From NCBI GenBank assembly GCA_035529895.1, contig DATKVV010000078.1, forward strand, positions 11,172 through 75,171: a DNA stretch of 64,000 nucleotides, given 5' to 3'. Shown piece after piece: positions 55,844-62,284 of this stretch. The first letter of the stretch is position 1; each line of letters opens with the position of its first letter. Made by a program: the position numbers and the translations under genes. Origin of the DNA: JAUWKC01 sp035529895 (GTDB taxonomy: Bacteria > Planctomycetota > Phycisphaerae > Sedimentisphaerales > Anaerobacaceae). The notes beneath the pieces are model-generated. The model did no database searches. It had not been told where the DNA came from and worked only from the letters and a program-made list of their open reading frames with translations.

Positions 55844-56635
55844 TCATCCGAAAATTGTCTTATCCTTGTCTTTCAGCAGTTGCAGGACCCTGTCCGCATT
55901 CACGTTCCCCTGTATATTAAGCAGCCTGGAGGAATCCTGCAAAACCTGGTCCGCCGCATAGCTCGCCACTTGCTCGGCCAAATTCAAGCTGAAGTCCGCC
56001 AAATCGACCCCCACAGCGGCTGCGACCTCGGACTCGATAATCGCCGTGGCATCTTCCACACGCGCTGCCTGCCTGCGAAGATATGCGGTGTACTCGTTGA
56101 GTTCTGCTGTTGCCTTTTCAACCTTTGCCAGGGCACCCGCCGGGTCCGTCGTCAAATCCAGCCCCTCGGTGCCGAAACTAAGGTCCTTCGCAAAAATATC
56201 TATCCTGGACCCGTTCCCGATAGAAATAGATATGCTCTCACCTTCCGCCGTAAACAGCTTGTTGAAGTTATACTCCGTGCTGTTGACTGTTTCATTTATC
56301 TCCTCGGCCAGGCCCAGGAATTCTTTTTGCATCTGCTCGACCTGAACCGCCGAATAGTCCGGACTGGATGCCTTCTCGGCCAGTTCTTTCATCGCAGCCA
56401 GCTTACCACCGATGCTATCAGCCGCGCCCGCAAACATCTGAACCATAGAGATGGCCGTACTGGCCTCGTGTGCGCCCTGACGGATAGCCGCGATATTCCC
56501 GCCGAGCAGCTCTCGAATTATCGCCACCACCTCATCGCGGTCCGGCGCCCCCGTCATACCGTTGACCCCGCTGTACGCCCCCTTTACTACGTAAGCGCCG
56601 TACGCGACATCCAGAACATTTCGAAATTCGAGCAC
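55844..56635 (-). CDS. Flagellin-like protein (orphan, divergent)
   Basis: 263 residues from a GTG at 56635 with GGAGGAG six bases upstream. The N-terminal helix region (IRQGAHEASTAISMVQMFAGAADSIGGKLAAMKELAEKASS, read in pieces), the segment FLGLAEEINETVNSTEYNFNKLF and the C-terminal helix match the D0/D1 parts of flagellin. The typical flagellin phrase NxxxFNGxxL is recognisable as NSTEYNFNKLF. The variable D2/D3 region is missing, so the protein is short. No other flagellar genes lie in the window. Alternatives are a hook-associated (FlgL-like) or non-motility flagellin-like fibre. Confidence 0.7.
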   Translation of the reverse strand: MLEFRNVLDVAYGAYVVKGAYSGVNGMTGAPDRDEVVAIIRELLGGNIAAIRQGAHEASTAISMVQMFAGAADSIGGKLAAMKELAEKASSPDYSAVQVEQMQKEFLGLAEEINETVNSTEYNFNKLFTAEGESISISIGNGSRIDIFAKDLSFGTEGLDLTTDPAGALAKVEKATAELNEYTAYLRRQAARVEDATAIIESEVAAAVGVDLADFSLNLAEQVASYAADQVLQDSSRLLNIQGNVNADRVLQLLKDKDKTIFG

Positions 56636-57009
56636 TTCTCGCTCCTCCGTTGCCTATTTGGTATGCCCCACCCTCCGTAGCTGCCCGAAAAACAGAACTC
56701 CACCTCAAAGTATACGAAAAGACACCCCTCCCTCCAAACCAGGACCCTTCCTAACGCAAACAGCCGCATTTTCTCGGACCCCCGCCAAAGCAAAAAGCCG
56801 GAAAAAAACCACCTGTGGAACATTCTTACGCAATAAAATCCCTCTCATGAACGTCATTTTATGCATCCGTTGATGAACAACATGATTCGCACGGTTTACT
56901 GATGGAACTTTTCCCGGCCGTGCGATAAACTATTTCGACTGTGGCGGGATAGCACCCCGCGGTGTTGTCCCGCAGAACCGATACAAATATTTTGAAAAAG
57001 GAGTCAATT
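56636..57009. other. Divergent intergenic region
   Basis: About 370 bases between the flagellin-like gene and the phosphodiesterase gene. AAAAAGGAG lies just before 57010. No RNA gene or repeat is recognised; the promoters of both genes should be here. Confidence 0.35.
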
Positions 57010-58125
57010 ATGGTTCGAAAAGTTGTCCTAATCTTCACCATTGTATGCCTGGCATTGGTTTACCCCCCGGCGTTCGCAGCCGATGTGAGCCAGGCAAAAC
57101 CTCAGAACGTCATACTCATCGGCTGGGACGGCGCCCAGCGCGACCACGTCAACGAGCTGCTCAAGCTCAGGAAACTGCCCAGCCTGCAAAGGTTGATCGA
57201 CCAGGGAACTTATATCAAGATTGATATCGAGGGCACCACCGACACCAAGGCCGGCTGGTCCCAGATTCTCACCGGCTATTACCCCGAAGTCACCGGCGTT
57301 TACAGCAATGGACGCTATCAACCCGTCCCCAAAGACCTTAGCATCTTCGAACGCCTCGAGAAACACTTCGGACCCGACAATTTCGTCACCGTCGCGGTCA
57401 TCGGCAAAAAGAAACACTGCGGCGAAATCGACCCGCCACAAAAAATCCGCCTCGACGGCGAGGCCGCTACTAAGAAAAAAACCAAAGGTAAAATCATCGA
57501 GGAAAACGGCGTCAAGTATCGAGTCATGCCCGGCTCGCCTTATTATAATATGTACACCGCGCTGGACGTCTGGGAGTTCGGCCTCGTGGAGGATGAAAAA
57601 GTAGGCTCCAGGGCGGTCGAACTGCTCGAAAAATACAAGGATAAACCCCTCTTTTTCTTCGTCCACTTCGCCGAAGTCGACAAGAACGGTCATGGGTCCG
57701 GCGAAAACTCACCCGAGTACGAGCAGGCCCTCATCTCAAACGACCTCTGGACCGGCAAAATCATGGACAAAATCAAAGAGCTCGGACTGGCCGGAAAAAC
57801 CGAGATTTATGTCACCGCCGACCACGGCTTCGATGAGGGCGCCAAAGCCCACAAATTCGCACCCTACGTCTTCCTCGCAACCAACAACAAAAAAGTCATC
57901 CGCGATGGCCGCCGCCAGGACGTGGCCCCAACCGTGCTCGATGCCTTCGGACTCGACCTGGCCAAATTCCAGCCGGCCCTCGACGGTATCTCCCTGACTC
58001 AGCCAGATAACCGTCCACCGGGCAAAATCGCGCCGCCCGAAGGAAAAAGCCCCGCGGAAAGGAAGGCCAAAAAGGATAAAACCGCCGGAAAAAGAAGAAA
58101 TGCATCCGCCGAGAACCAGCTTTGA
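57010..58125 (+). CDS. Secreted type I phosphodiesterase/alkaline phosphatase-superfamily protein
   Basis: 371 residues from the ATG at 57010, which has AAAAAGGAG upstream. Signal peptide MVRKVVLIFTIVCLALVYPPAFAA. Metal-binding Asp in VILIGWDGAQRDHV, candidate nucleophile Thr in TTDTKAGWSQILTGYYPEVTGV, and later metal ligands in FVHFAEVDKNGHGSG and VTADHGFDEGAKAHKFAPYVF. This is the pattern of type I phosphodiesterase/nucleotide pyrophosphatases. The C-terminal 40 residues are Lys/Pro-rich (SPAERKAKKDKTAGKRR) and probably disordered. Substrate unknown; phosphate scavenging from nucleotides or phosphonate-type esters is possible. Confidence 0.85.
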   Translation: MVRKVVLIFTIVCLALVYPPAFAADVSQAKPQNVILIGWDGAQRDHVNELLKLRKLPSLQRLIDQGTYIKIDIEGTTDTKAGWSQILTGYYPEVTGVYSNGRYQPVPKDLSIFERLEKHFGPDNFVTVAVIGKKKHCGEIDPPQKIRLDGEAATKKKTKGKIIEENGVKYRVMPGSPYYNMYTALDVWEFGLVEDEKVGSRAVELLEKYKDKPLFFFVHFAEVDKNGHGSGENSPEYEQALISNDLWTGKIMDKIKELGLAGKTEIYVTADHGFDEGAKAHKFAPYVFLATNNKKVIRDGRRQDVAPTVLDAFGLDLAKFQPALDGISLTQPDNRPPGKIAPPEGKSPAERKAKKDKTAGKRRNASAENQL

Positions 58126-58179
58126 TGCCGCTCCCAATGACCCGGCTTGAGTTTCTGATAGTGTCTTTAAGTCTTTCTT

Positions 58180-58219
58180 GAGCAAGCTCCCACCGAACAA
58201 GCTCGGTGGGAGTTTGCTC
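58180..58219. repeat. Large near-perfect hairpin
   Basis: The arms are 58180-58196 and 58203-58219, 17 bases each, separated by six bases, with one mismatch. Core GCTCCCACCGA pairs with TCGGTGGGAGT. It lies 55 bases after the phosphodiesterase stop, so it could act as a terminator, but no T-run follows on the plus strand. See the finding on its DUF559-like translation. Confidence 0.55.
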
Positions 58220-58726
58220 CAAACCTCGCTTTCTCTCTACTTTTCGGCGCTGAATACTTCGAAAGCAAAACATTTTTTCCCTGCTGGCGCCTGCCGCCGC
58301 AAAATTGAAGCCGCCGGCCAACCGAAAGGCAATCCCGCCCCTTGGCCGGCTCGGATGTCCGCAATTGCCCGACAGCCCTCTGCTCAAAGAGCGCGTGCCC
58401 CTTGAAAGTTATCTCAACTTTTCGTCACCCTGCCCTTTTCCCGTTTACAGGCTTTTACCTTCTGCGGCGTAGGTCGCGTCTTGCCGTGGCTGCCCCGCCA
58501 AATCTTGCCTCTTTTGCTTCTTCTGTCACCTTTACCCATTCGTCTTCTTGCCTCCAGCGATCTCAACCGTCGTCACACTGTTCGCAAACCGGCCTCCAGG
58601 CCCCAAACGACAAACACAAACAGTTTATTCCCCCTCACCAAACTCGCAAGTAAAATCCGCATCCAGCCCCCCCTGGGCGCGGCAGGATTTTTTTGGTTCT
58701 GAAATTGGGTTTGATACCTATGGCAT

Positions 58727-58941
58727 AAATTGGGTTTGTTTTGCCAGTGGTAAAAGGTGTCTTTCATTTTCGTAATCCTTTGTGGTAACTAATGTTGCGT
58801 CCATTTTGCCTTCTTGGAAATTGGGTTTGTTTTGGGTTTGTTTTGCCAGTGGTAAAAGGTGTCTTTTATTTTCATAAGCGTTTGTAGCAACTAATGTTGC
58901 GTTCATTTGGGCCTCCTGGAAATTGGCTTTGTTTTGCAAAA
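58727..58941. repeat. Tandem repeat of about 91-102 bp (QNKANF-type)
   Basis: Unit 1 (58727-58817) and unit 2 (58818-58919) start AAATTGGGTTTGTTTTG and share GCCAGTGGTAAAAGGTGTCTTT and ACTAATGTTGCGT. Unit 2 has an extra TGGGTTTGTTT insertion. A third partial copy starts at 58920, and another partial one (GAAATTGGGTTTGATACC) precedes at 58701. On the minus strand the units read QNKANFQEAQMNATLVAT and NKPNFQEGKMDATLVTT, resembling the intergenic repeats of Sedimentisphaerales-type genomes. I do not call it a gene. Confidence 0.7.
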
Positions 58942-59519
58942 AAGGGCGAATTTGTAGAGGGTTCTCGACAAGTGTAGAGGGCGTATCCGTCGCACGTGGC
59001 CCGCCAAAAGGACCCGCCTACGGCGGGTAAACGGCGAGCAAGCTCGTCGCTGGTCGTTCGTATCTCGAAATCGTATCTTGCGAAACGAGGTTGGTAGTTC
59101 GCTGTTCATAGTTGGTAATTTCCTTTGACTTTGAACTTATTATGGCGTGTATCTGCTGATACGAAAACGTGCGGGTCCCCGCTGTATATGTTTGCCATTT
59201 GCGGCAAATACGGGGGTATTATACAGGATTTGGGGTTGGAAGTAAAGGGAAAAGTTGGCAGGACAACAGATGAAAGACACAGGACTCAAGACACAGGAGA
59301 TGTTCTGGTGGGGGGCGAGGGGCGGGCAAGGAAACTGAAAAGTTGAAGTGTAAAGTGCAAAGCTGTGGAATCCGCCGGGGGGCGGTAGTGAGGGGCAAGG
59401 GAGGTGGGGTTGGGGTTGTCAATGGTGAGCATGTGCGAGCGCTTTAGCCGGCGCCCCCGGCGAGGCAAAGCGCCTCTTTCAGTACGGAAAAAAGCCGATT
59501 GCCCTTTTGCGCTAAATGC

Positions 59520-59548
59520 TTGACACAAAGCCCTTTCCCACGTAGAAT
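59520..59548 (+). promoter_or_regulatory. Sigma-70-type promoter upstream of the hsdM relic
   Basis: TTGACA at 59520-59525 and TAGAAT at 59543-59548 are separated by exactly 17 bases. The next start is 29 bases on (59577). This is the best sigma-70 match noticed in the window and would drive the degraded type I restriction-modification locus. Confidence 0.65.
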
Positions 59549-59786
59549 GCCCTTATTATCAGTCCAGTAGTTACAAATGAGCGGGAAAAATATGGCAAAG
59601 CAAGCTTCAGGGACGAAGGGCAAGGCGGAGAGTTTTCAAAAGACTCTTTTTAGGGCCGGGGATAAGCTGCGAAATAATATCGACGGCGGCTTTAAGAATA
59701 ACGACCAGTCAAAAACAAACACCAGCCTGCATAAGGAAGCGGCGAAGATAGAGTTTAAGGTGATATAAGGGTATTGAACAGCGTAT

Positions 59787-60329
59787 ATGGGAGAGCAAAC
59801 GCACAAGGAATTTTCCGATGACGACATTGCCAAAATTGCGGGGACTTATCGCCTATGGAGAGGCAACCCTCACCCTAACCCTCTCCCAGTGGTAGAGGGG
59901 CATTATCGGGGAGGATTTGATTTTTCCGGATTAGTTGAAACCGCCAGGAAATTAAGAAAAAAACAGACACCTGCCGAATTGGTGATGTGGGAATTACTCC
60001 GAGACAGACGATATATGAACCTGAAATTCCGTCGTCAACACCAGTTCGGTGATTACATAGCGGATTTCTACTGTCACGAACAAAAGCTGGTGATAGAACT
60101 TGATGGCGGAGTTCATGCCGGCAAGGACCAGAAGAAACATGACCAACGGCGCGATGCCTATCTTGTATCAATGGGATTGACAGTCGTGAGATTTAAGAAC
60201 GAAGATTTTCTCGCAAGTCCGGAAAATGTTCTTCAACGCATCGCTGACGACGTTAAATTATCCTCTCCTGATGGGAGAGCAAGCAAAGGTGAGGGTGTCT
60301 ATAAAGAGATAAAGGGCTTCTGCAAATGA
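59787..60329 (+). CDS. DUF559 endonuclease-like domain, in frame within hsdM remnant
   Basis: 180-residue open frame. Residues 1-26 are HsdM sequence. Residues 27-170 are the insertion: a GNPHPNPLPVVEGHYRGGF linker, then the DUF559 domain (ARKLRKKQTPAELVMWELLRDR, FRRQHQFGDYIADFYC, LVIELDGGVHA, RRDAYLVSMGLTVVRFKNEDFL, read in pieces). Residues 171-180 return to HsdM. DUF559 is a Vsr/PD-(D/E)XK-type endonuclease family; the Asp of YIADFYC and the Glu of VIELDGG are the catalytic candidates. Translation could start at the ATG at 59787, but there is no clear ribosome-binding site. Confidence 0.8.
   Translation: MGEQTHKEFSDDDIAKIAGTYRLWRGNPHPNPLPVVEGHYRGGFDFSGLVETARKLRKKQTPAELVMWELLRDRRYMNLKFRRQHQFGDYIADFYCHEQKLVIELDGGVHAGKDQKKHDQRRDAYLVSMGLTVVRFKNEDFLASPENVLQRIADDVKLSSPDGRASKGEGVYKEIKGFCK
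59866..60296 (+). mobile_element. DUF559 cassette with inverted terminal repeats, inserted in hsdM
   Basis: Left end 59866-59888: ACCCTCACC, six bases, CTCTCCCA. Right end 60272-60296, read inverted: ACCCTCACC, eight bases, CTCTCCCA. Both blocks (9 and 8 bp) match perfectly. The element is about 431 bp and carries only the DUF559 domain, so any mobility would depend on that endonuclease or be supplied in trans. The host frame is kept across it. No obvious target duplication is seen. Confidence 0.65.
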
Positions 60330-60482
60330 GCAACATTGGCGGAAATCCGAAAGCACAACTTTGTCTTAACGCCGGGGCGTTATGCGGGGATAAAAGAAGA
60401 AGTGGACGATGGGATACCGTTTGAGGAAAAAATGAAGCAATTGACCGTAGAGATGGAAGGTCAATTTGAGGAGTCAGCAAGG

Positions 60483-60496
60483 CTGGATAAGGCGAT
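60483..60496 (+). repeat. Direct repeat, hsdM tail copy 1
   Basis: CTGGATAAGGCGAT, identical to 61596-61609. It lies in the sequence coding for the HsdM C-terminal coil (ARLDKAI). The second copy is fused to an hsdS head (AKLDKAI). Confidence 0.7.
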
Positions 60497-60556
60497 TACG
60501 AAGAATCTTAAGTTATTGGGCTTTAAGTAGTGACAAGTAAAGAAGGAAATCAAAGG

Positions 60557-61561
60557 ATGACAGATATATCACAAAGTGGTATTCAAAATATTCTGTTCAA
60601 AGTATGTGATAGACCATATTGTCTTTGGGGTGTTGATTTGCCAAAGAGAAATTTAAAGGCTATTAATAATATAGATTCAGAATATTTTGAATTTTTAGCA
60701 AACCTTTATTATGAGCAATTGAAATCGGAACATAAACAGAAAGCGGCATTGGCAATAAGAGCAGCTTATGGTCATGCTCTCGAAACACTTTTTTCCCTAA
60801 TAAGTGCTACTTTGCAAGCTCCTCATTGCTTTTATGCATGGATGCTAAAATACAAACCTGGAGATGTTCCAAAGATAATAAAAGAAATTGGAGATTGTCA
60901 CTTTAATTTTTACTTGAGTCCTGCGTACCGTATTGAAATATCATCATGGAAAGATTTTGCGATGATGATACACTTGGTGCAAATAAAAAAAGAAAATGAG
61001 GACATGGCAATCAAGTTTAGTGAGTTCTGGCGAGAATTCAGTCGAGATTTTCTTGACGAAAAATTTAGAAGTGAATACAACAGCATAAAACATGGCTGTC
61101 GCATCAAATCCGGAGGTTTTTCAATGTCGGTGGGTTTAGAAGATATTCCTGGCGTTGCAGTTAAGAAAGAAAAAATGAAATCGCTTGGAGGCAGCGAGTT
61201 CGGAAGTAGTTTTTTTCTTGCTCAAGAAATTAAGGGGAATATCATTAAGGGAGACCCTAATTTTAAAACCCGCAAGTACTCAGTCAACTGGAATGCGGAA
61301 AGTAATGTTCACGCATTGGTGTTAATATCATATTCAATACATAATATTAAAAGTTTTCTACAGCATATAAATCATGTTCAAGAAGTTAGCTTCGTGGTCC
61401 CCGAAGAAATTGAATATTTCAAAAAGCATCTAGAAAATAATCCTAAGCTGTTGAATTGTTCCATTGATCTTAATGTGGATGATATACGAATCAAAAAAAA
61501 GACTCGCCAAGAAATTGAAGAAATATACAGGGAACTCCAAAAAACTGAAAGCAATGACTAA
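60557..61561 (+). CDS. Unknown protein with a YNxxKHG motif (HEPN-like?), cargo of the R-M locus
   Basis: 334 residues from the ATG at 60557 with AAGGA nine bases upstream; a GTG at 60530 overlaps the hsdM stop and is also possible. The family is not recognised. The protein is mostly alpha-helical and A+T-rich in codon use, unlike the GC-rich genes around the locus. Near residue 180 it reads FRSEYNSIKHGCRIKSGG; an N-x2-KHG motif at the end of a helix is common in HEPN-type and similar small defence proteins, but the exact Rx4-6H spacing is not met. It ends with a charged helix (KKKTRQEIEEIYRELQK). It sits between an hsdM tail and an hsdS head. Confidence 0.65.
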   Translation: MTDISQSGIQNILFKVCDRPYCLWGVDLPKRNLKAINNIDSEYFEFLANLYYEQLKSEHKQKAALAIRAAYGHALETLFSLISATLQAPHCFYAWMLKYKPGDVPKIIKEIGDCHFNFYLSPAYRIEISSWKDFAMMIHLVQIKKENEDMAIKFSEFWREFSRDFLDEKFRSEYNSIKHGCRIKSGGFSMSVGLEDIPGVAVKKEKMKSLGGSEFGSSFFLAQEIKGNIIKGDPNFKTRKYSVNWNAESNVHALVLISYSIHNIKSFLQHINHVQEVSFVVPEEIEYFKKHLENNPKLLNCSIDLNVDDIRIKKKTRQEIEEIYRELQKTESND

Positions 61562-61661
61562 CTGGAAAGAAACAACGCTGGGAGAGGTTGCGAAGCTGGA
61601 TAAGGCGATAAAAAAGAATCTGGAGGGATTGGGGTATGTGTCTTCAAATGAGCCCGAATGA
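61554..61661 (+). pseudogene. hsdS head fused to hsdM tail (35-codon remnant)
   Basis: Reads MTNWKETTLGEV, the usual start of an HsdS specificity subunit, and continues directly as AKLDKAIKKNLEGLGYVSSNEPE, the usual HsdM C-terminus. The natural gene order is hsdM then hsdS, so this is a reversed junction that must have come from recombination between two copies of the region. It overlaps the 3' end of the gene at 60557 and the 5' end of the gene at 61636. Confidence 0.72.
61559..61592 (+). repeat. Direct repeat of the hsdS head, copy 1
   Basis: 34 bases starting TAACTGGAAAGAAACAACG, 31 of which match 62155-62188. Encodes NWKETTLGEVA. Confidence 0.75.
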
Positions 61662-62157
61662 TATAGAGAGCAAAATCAAAGAATGCTTACAAAAGTTGTA
61701 CGAAAGAGACTCCATCTTATTCGTAAGAAATAATGGTAAGGGTTTATGTGAACGTTGTATAGTCTTTCGATTTGCTTTATATTTGCAGGAAACATTTTCA
61801 GGTTATTTTGTCGATTGTGACTTTAACAGCGCTTTGGTGAATGGACAACAGGTAAGCGGAAAACCTATTACCCAACCAGATCGCAGAACATCAAGAAATC
61901 GACTCGTTGATATTATCGTTCATAACAGAACTTTGCGACAAGGCAACGATTTTATATGTTTTGAAATCAAGAAGTGGAATAACTACGATAAAAACGCAAG
62001 CGACAAAGATAAAAATAACTTGAAAGTTCTAACAAGGGAATACGGCTATCGATATGGATTCTATCTGATTTTTGGAAAAACAAGGCAAAAAACGCAATGG
62101 ATCATTTTTCAAAATGGCCAACCGTTAAATAACGAGGCACTCGTTTTTCATGAATAA
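61636..62157 (+). CDS. PD-(D/E)XK-like nuclease candidate, cargo of the R-M locus
   Basis: 173 residues from the ATG at 61636, with GGAGGG about nine bases upstream; an ATG at 61648 is an alternative. The family is not recognised by name. A nuclease-like core is visible: RLVDIIVHNR (Asp near residue 97) and, 20 residues on, FICFEIKKWNN (E-x-K). This is the D-x(n)-E-x-K arrangement of PD-(D/E)XK enzymes. A conserved-looking CERCIVFRFALYLQETF helix precedes it. Codon use is A+T-rich like its neighbours. It lies between an hsdM tail and an hsdS head, like the gene at 60557. Confidence 0.65.
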   Translation: MCLQMSPNDIESKIKECLQKLYERDSILFVRNNGKGLCERCIVFRFALYLQETFSGYFVDCDFNSALVNGQQVSGKPITQPDRRTSRNRLVDIIVHNRTLRQGNDFICFEIKKWNNYDKNASDKDKNNLKVLTREYGYRYGFYLIFGKTRQKTQWIIFQNGQPLNNEALVFHE

Positions 62158-62284
62158 CTGGAAAGAAACAACGTTGGGAGAAGTGGCGGAGGTCGCTTCA
62201 AGCAAAAGGATTTTCGCTGAAGAATATCTGACCGAAGGAATCCCATTTTATGGCGGCAAAGGAATGAGATGCAAAAGGACATAA
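62150..62284 (+). pseudogene. hsdS: hsdS (type I R-M specificity subunit) N-terminal fragment
   Basis: 44 codons: MNNWKETTLGEVAEV followed by ASSKRIFAEEYLTEGIPFYGGKGM. The SSKRIFxxxYxxxGIPFYxGK phrase is typical of the first target-recognition domain of HsdS. The frame ends at a TAA at 62282-62284 and the rest of the gene is missing. DinD starts inside it. Confidence 0.78.
62155..62188 (+). repeat. Direct repeat of the hsdS head, copy 2
   Basis: Matches 61559-61592 at 31 of 34 positions. This copy continues into real HsdS sequence, so it is the original; copy 1 continues into an hsdM tail. Confidence 0.75.

Larger units (their letters stand above)
58126..59576. other. 1.45-kb repeat-bearing intergenic region
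   Basis: No supported gene. In order it holds a large hairpin (58180-58219), a Pro/Ser-type low-complexity stretch, a tandem repeat (58727-58941), a 7-bp hairpin ACCCGCC/GGCGGGT at 59012-59028, and a run of GTTCGTATCTCG-like short repeats to about 59110. The hsdM-relic promoter lies at 59520-59548. Confidence 0.5.
59577..60530 (+). pseudogene. hsdM: hsdM (type I R-M methyltransferase) remnant, core deleted and interrupted
   Basis: Three parts of HsdM are recognisable. (1) 59577-59768: an N-terminus with FQKTLFRAGDKLRNNID, like the HsdM opening, then a short unrelated tail and a stop. (2) From 59787: THKEFSDDDIAKIAGTYRLWRG, the late HsdM segment usually ending TYHAWRG. (3) Up to 60530: VYKEIKGFCK, stop, ATLAEIRKHNFVLTPGRYAG and the coiled tail ARLDKAITKNLKLLGFK. 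The SAM-binding and NPPY-type catalytic core is gone. Parts 2 and 3 are in one frame, broken by a TGA at 60327-60329, where intact HsdM usually has Ser (TCA would need one base change), and by the DUF559 insertion. Confidence 0.8.

Noticed and set aside
58718..58939. 73-codon minus-strand frame
   Set aside because: It is the translation of a tandem intergenic repeat; the repeat explains the open frame.
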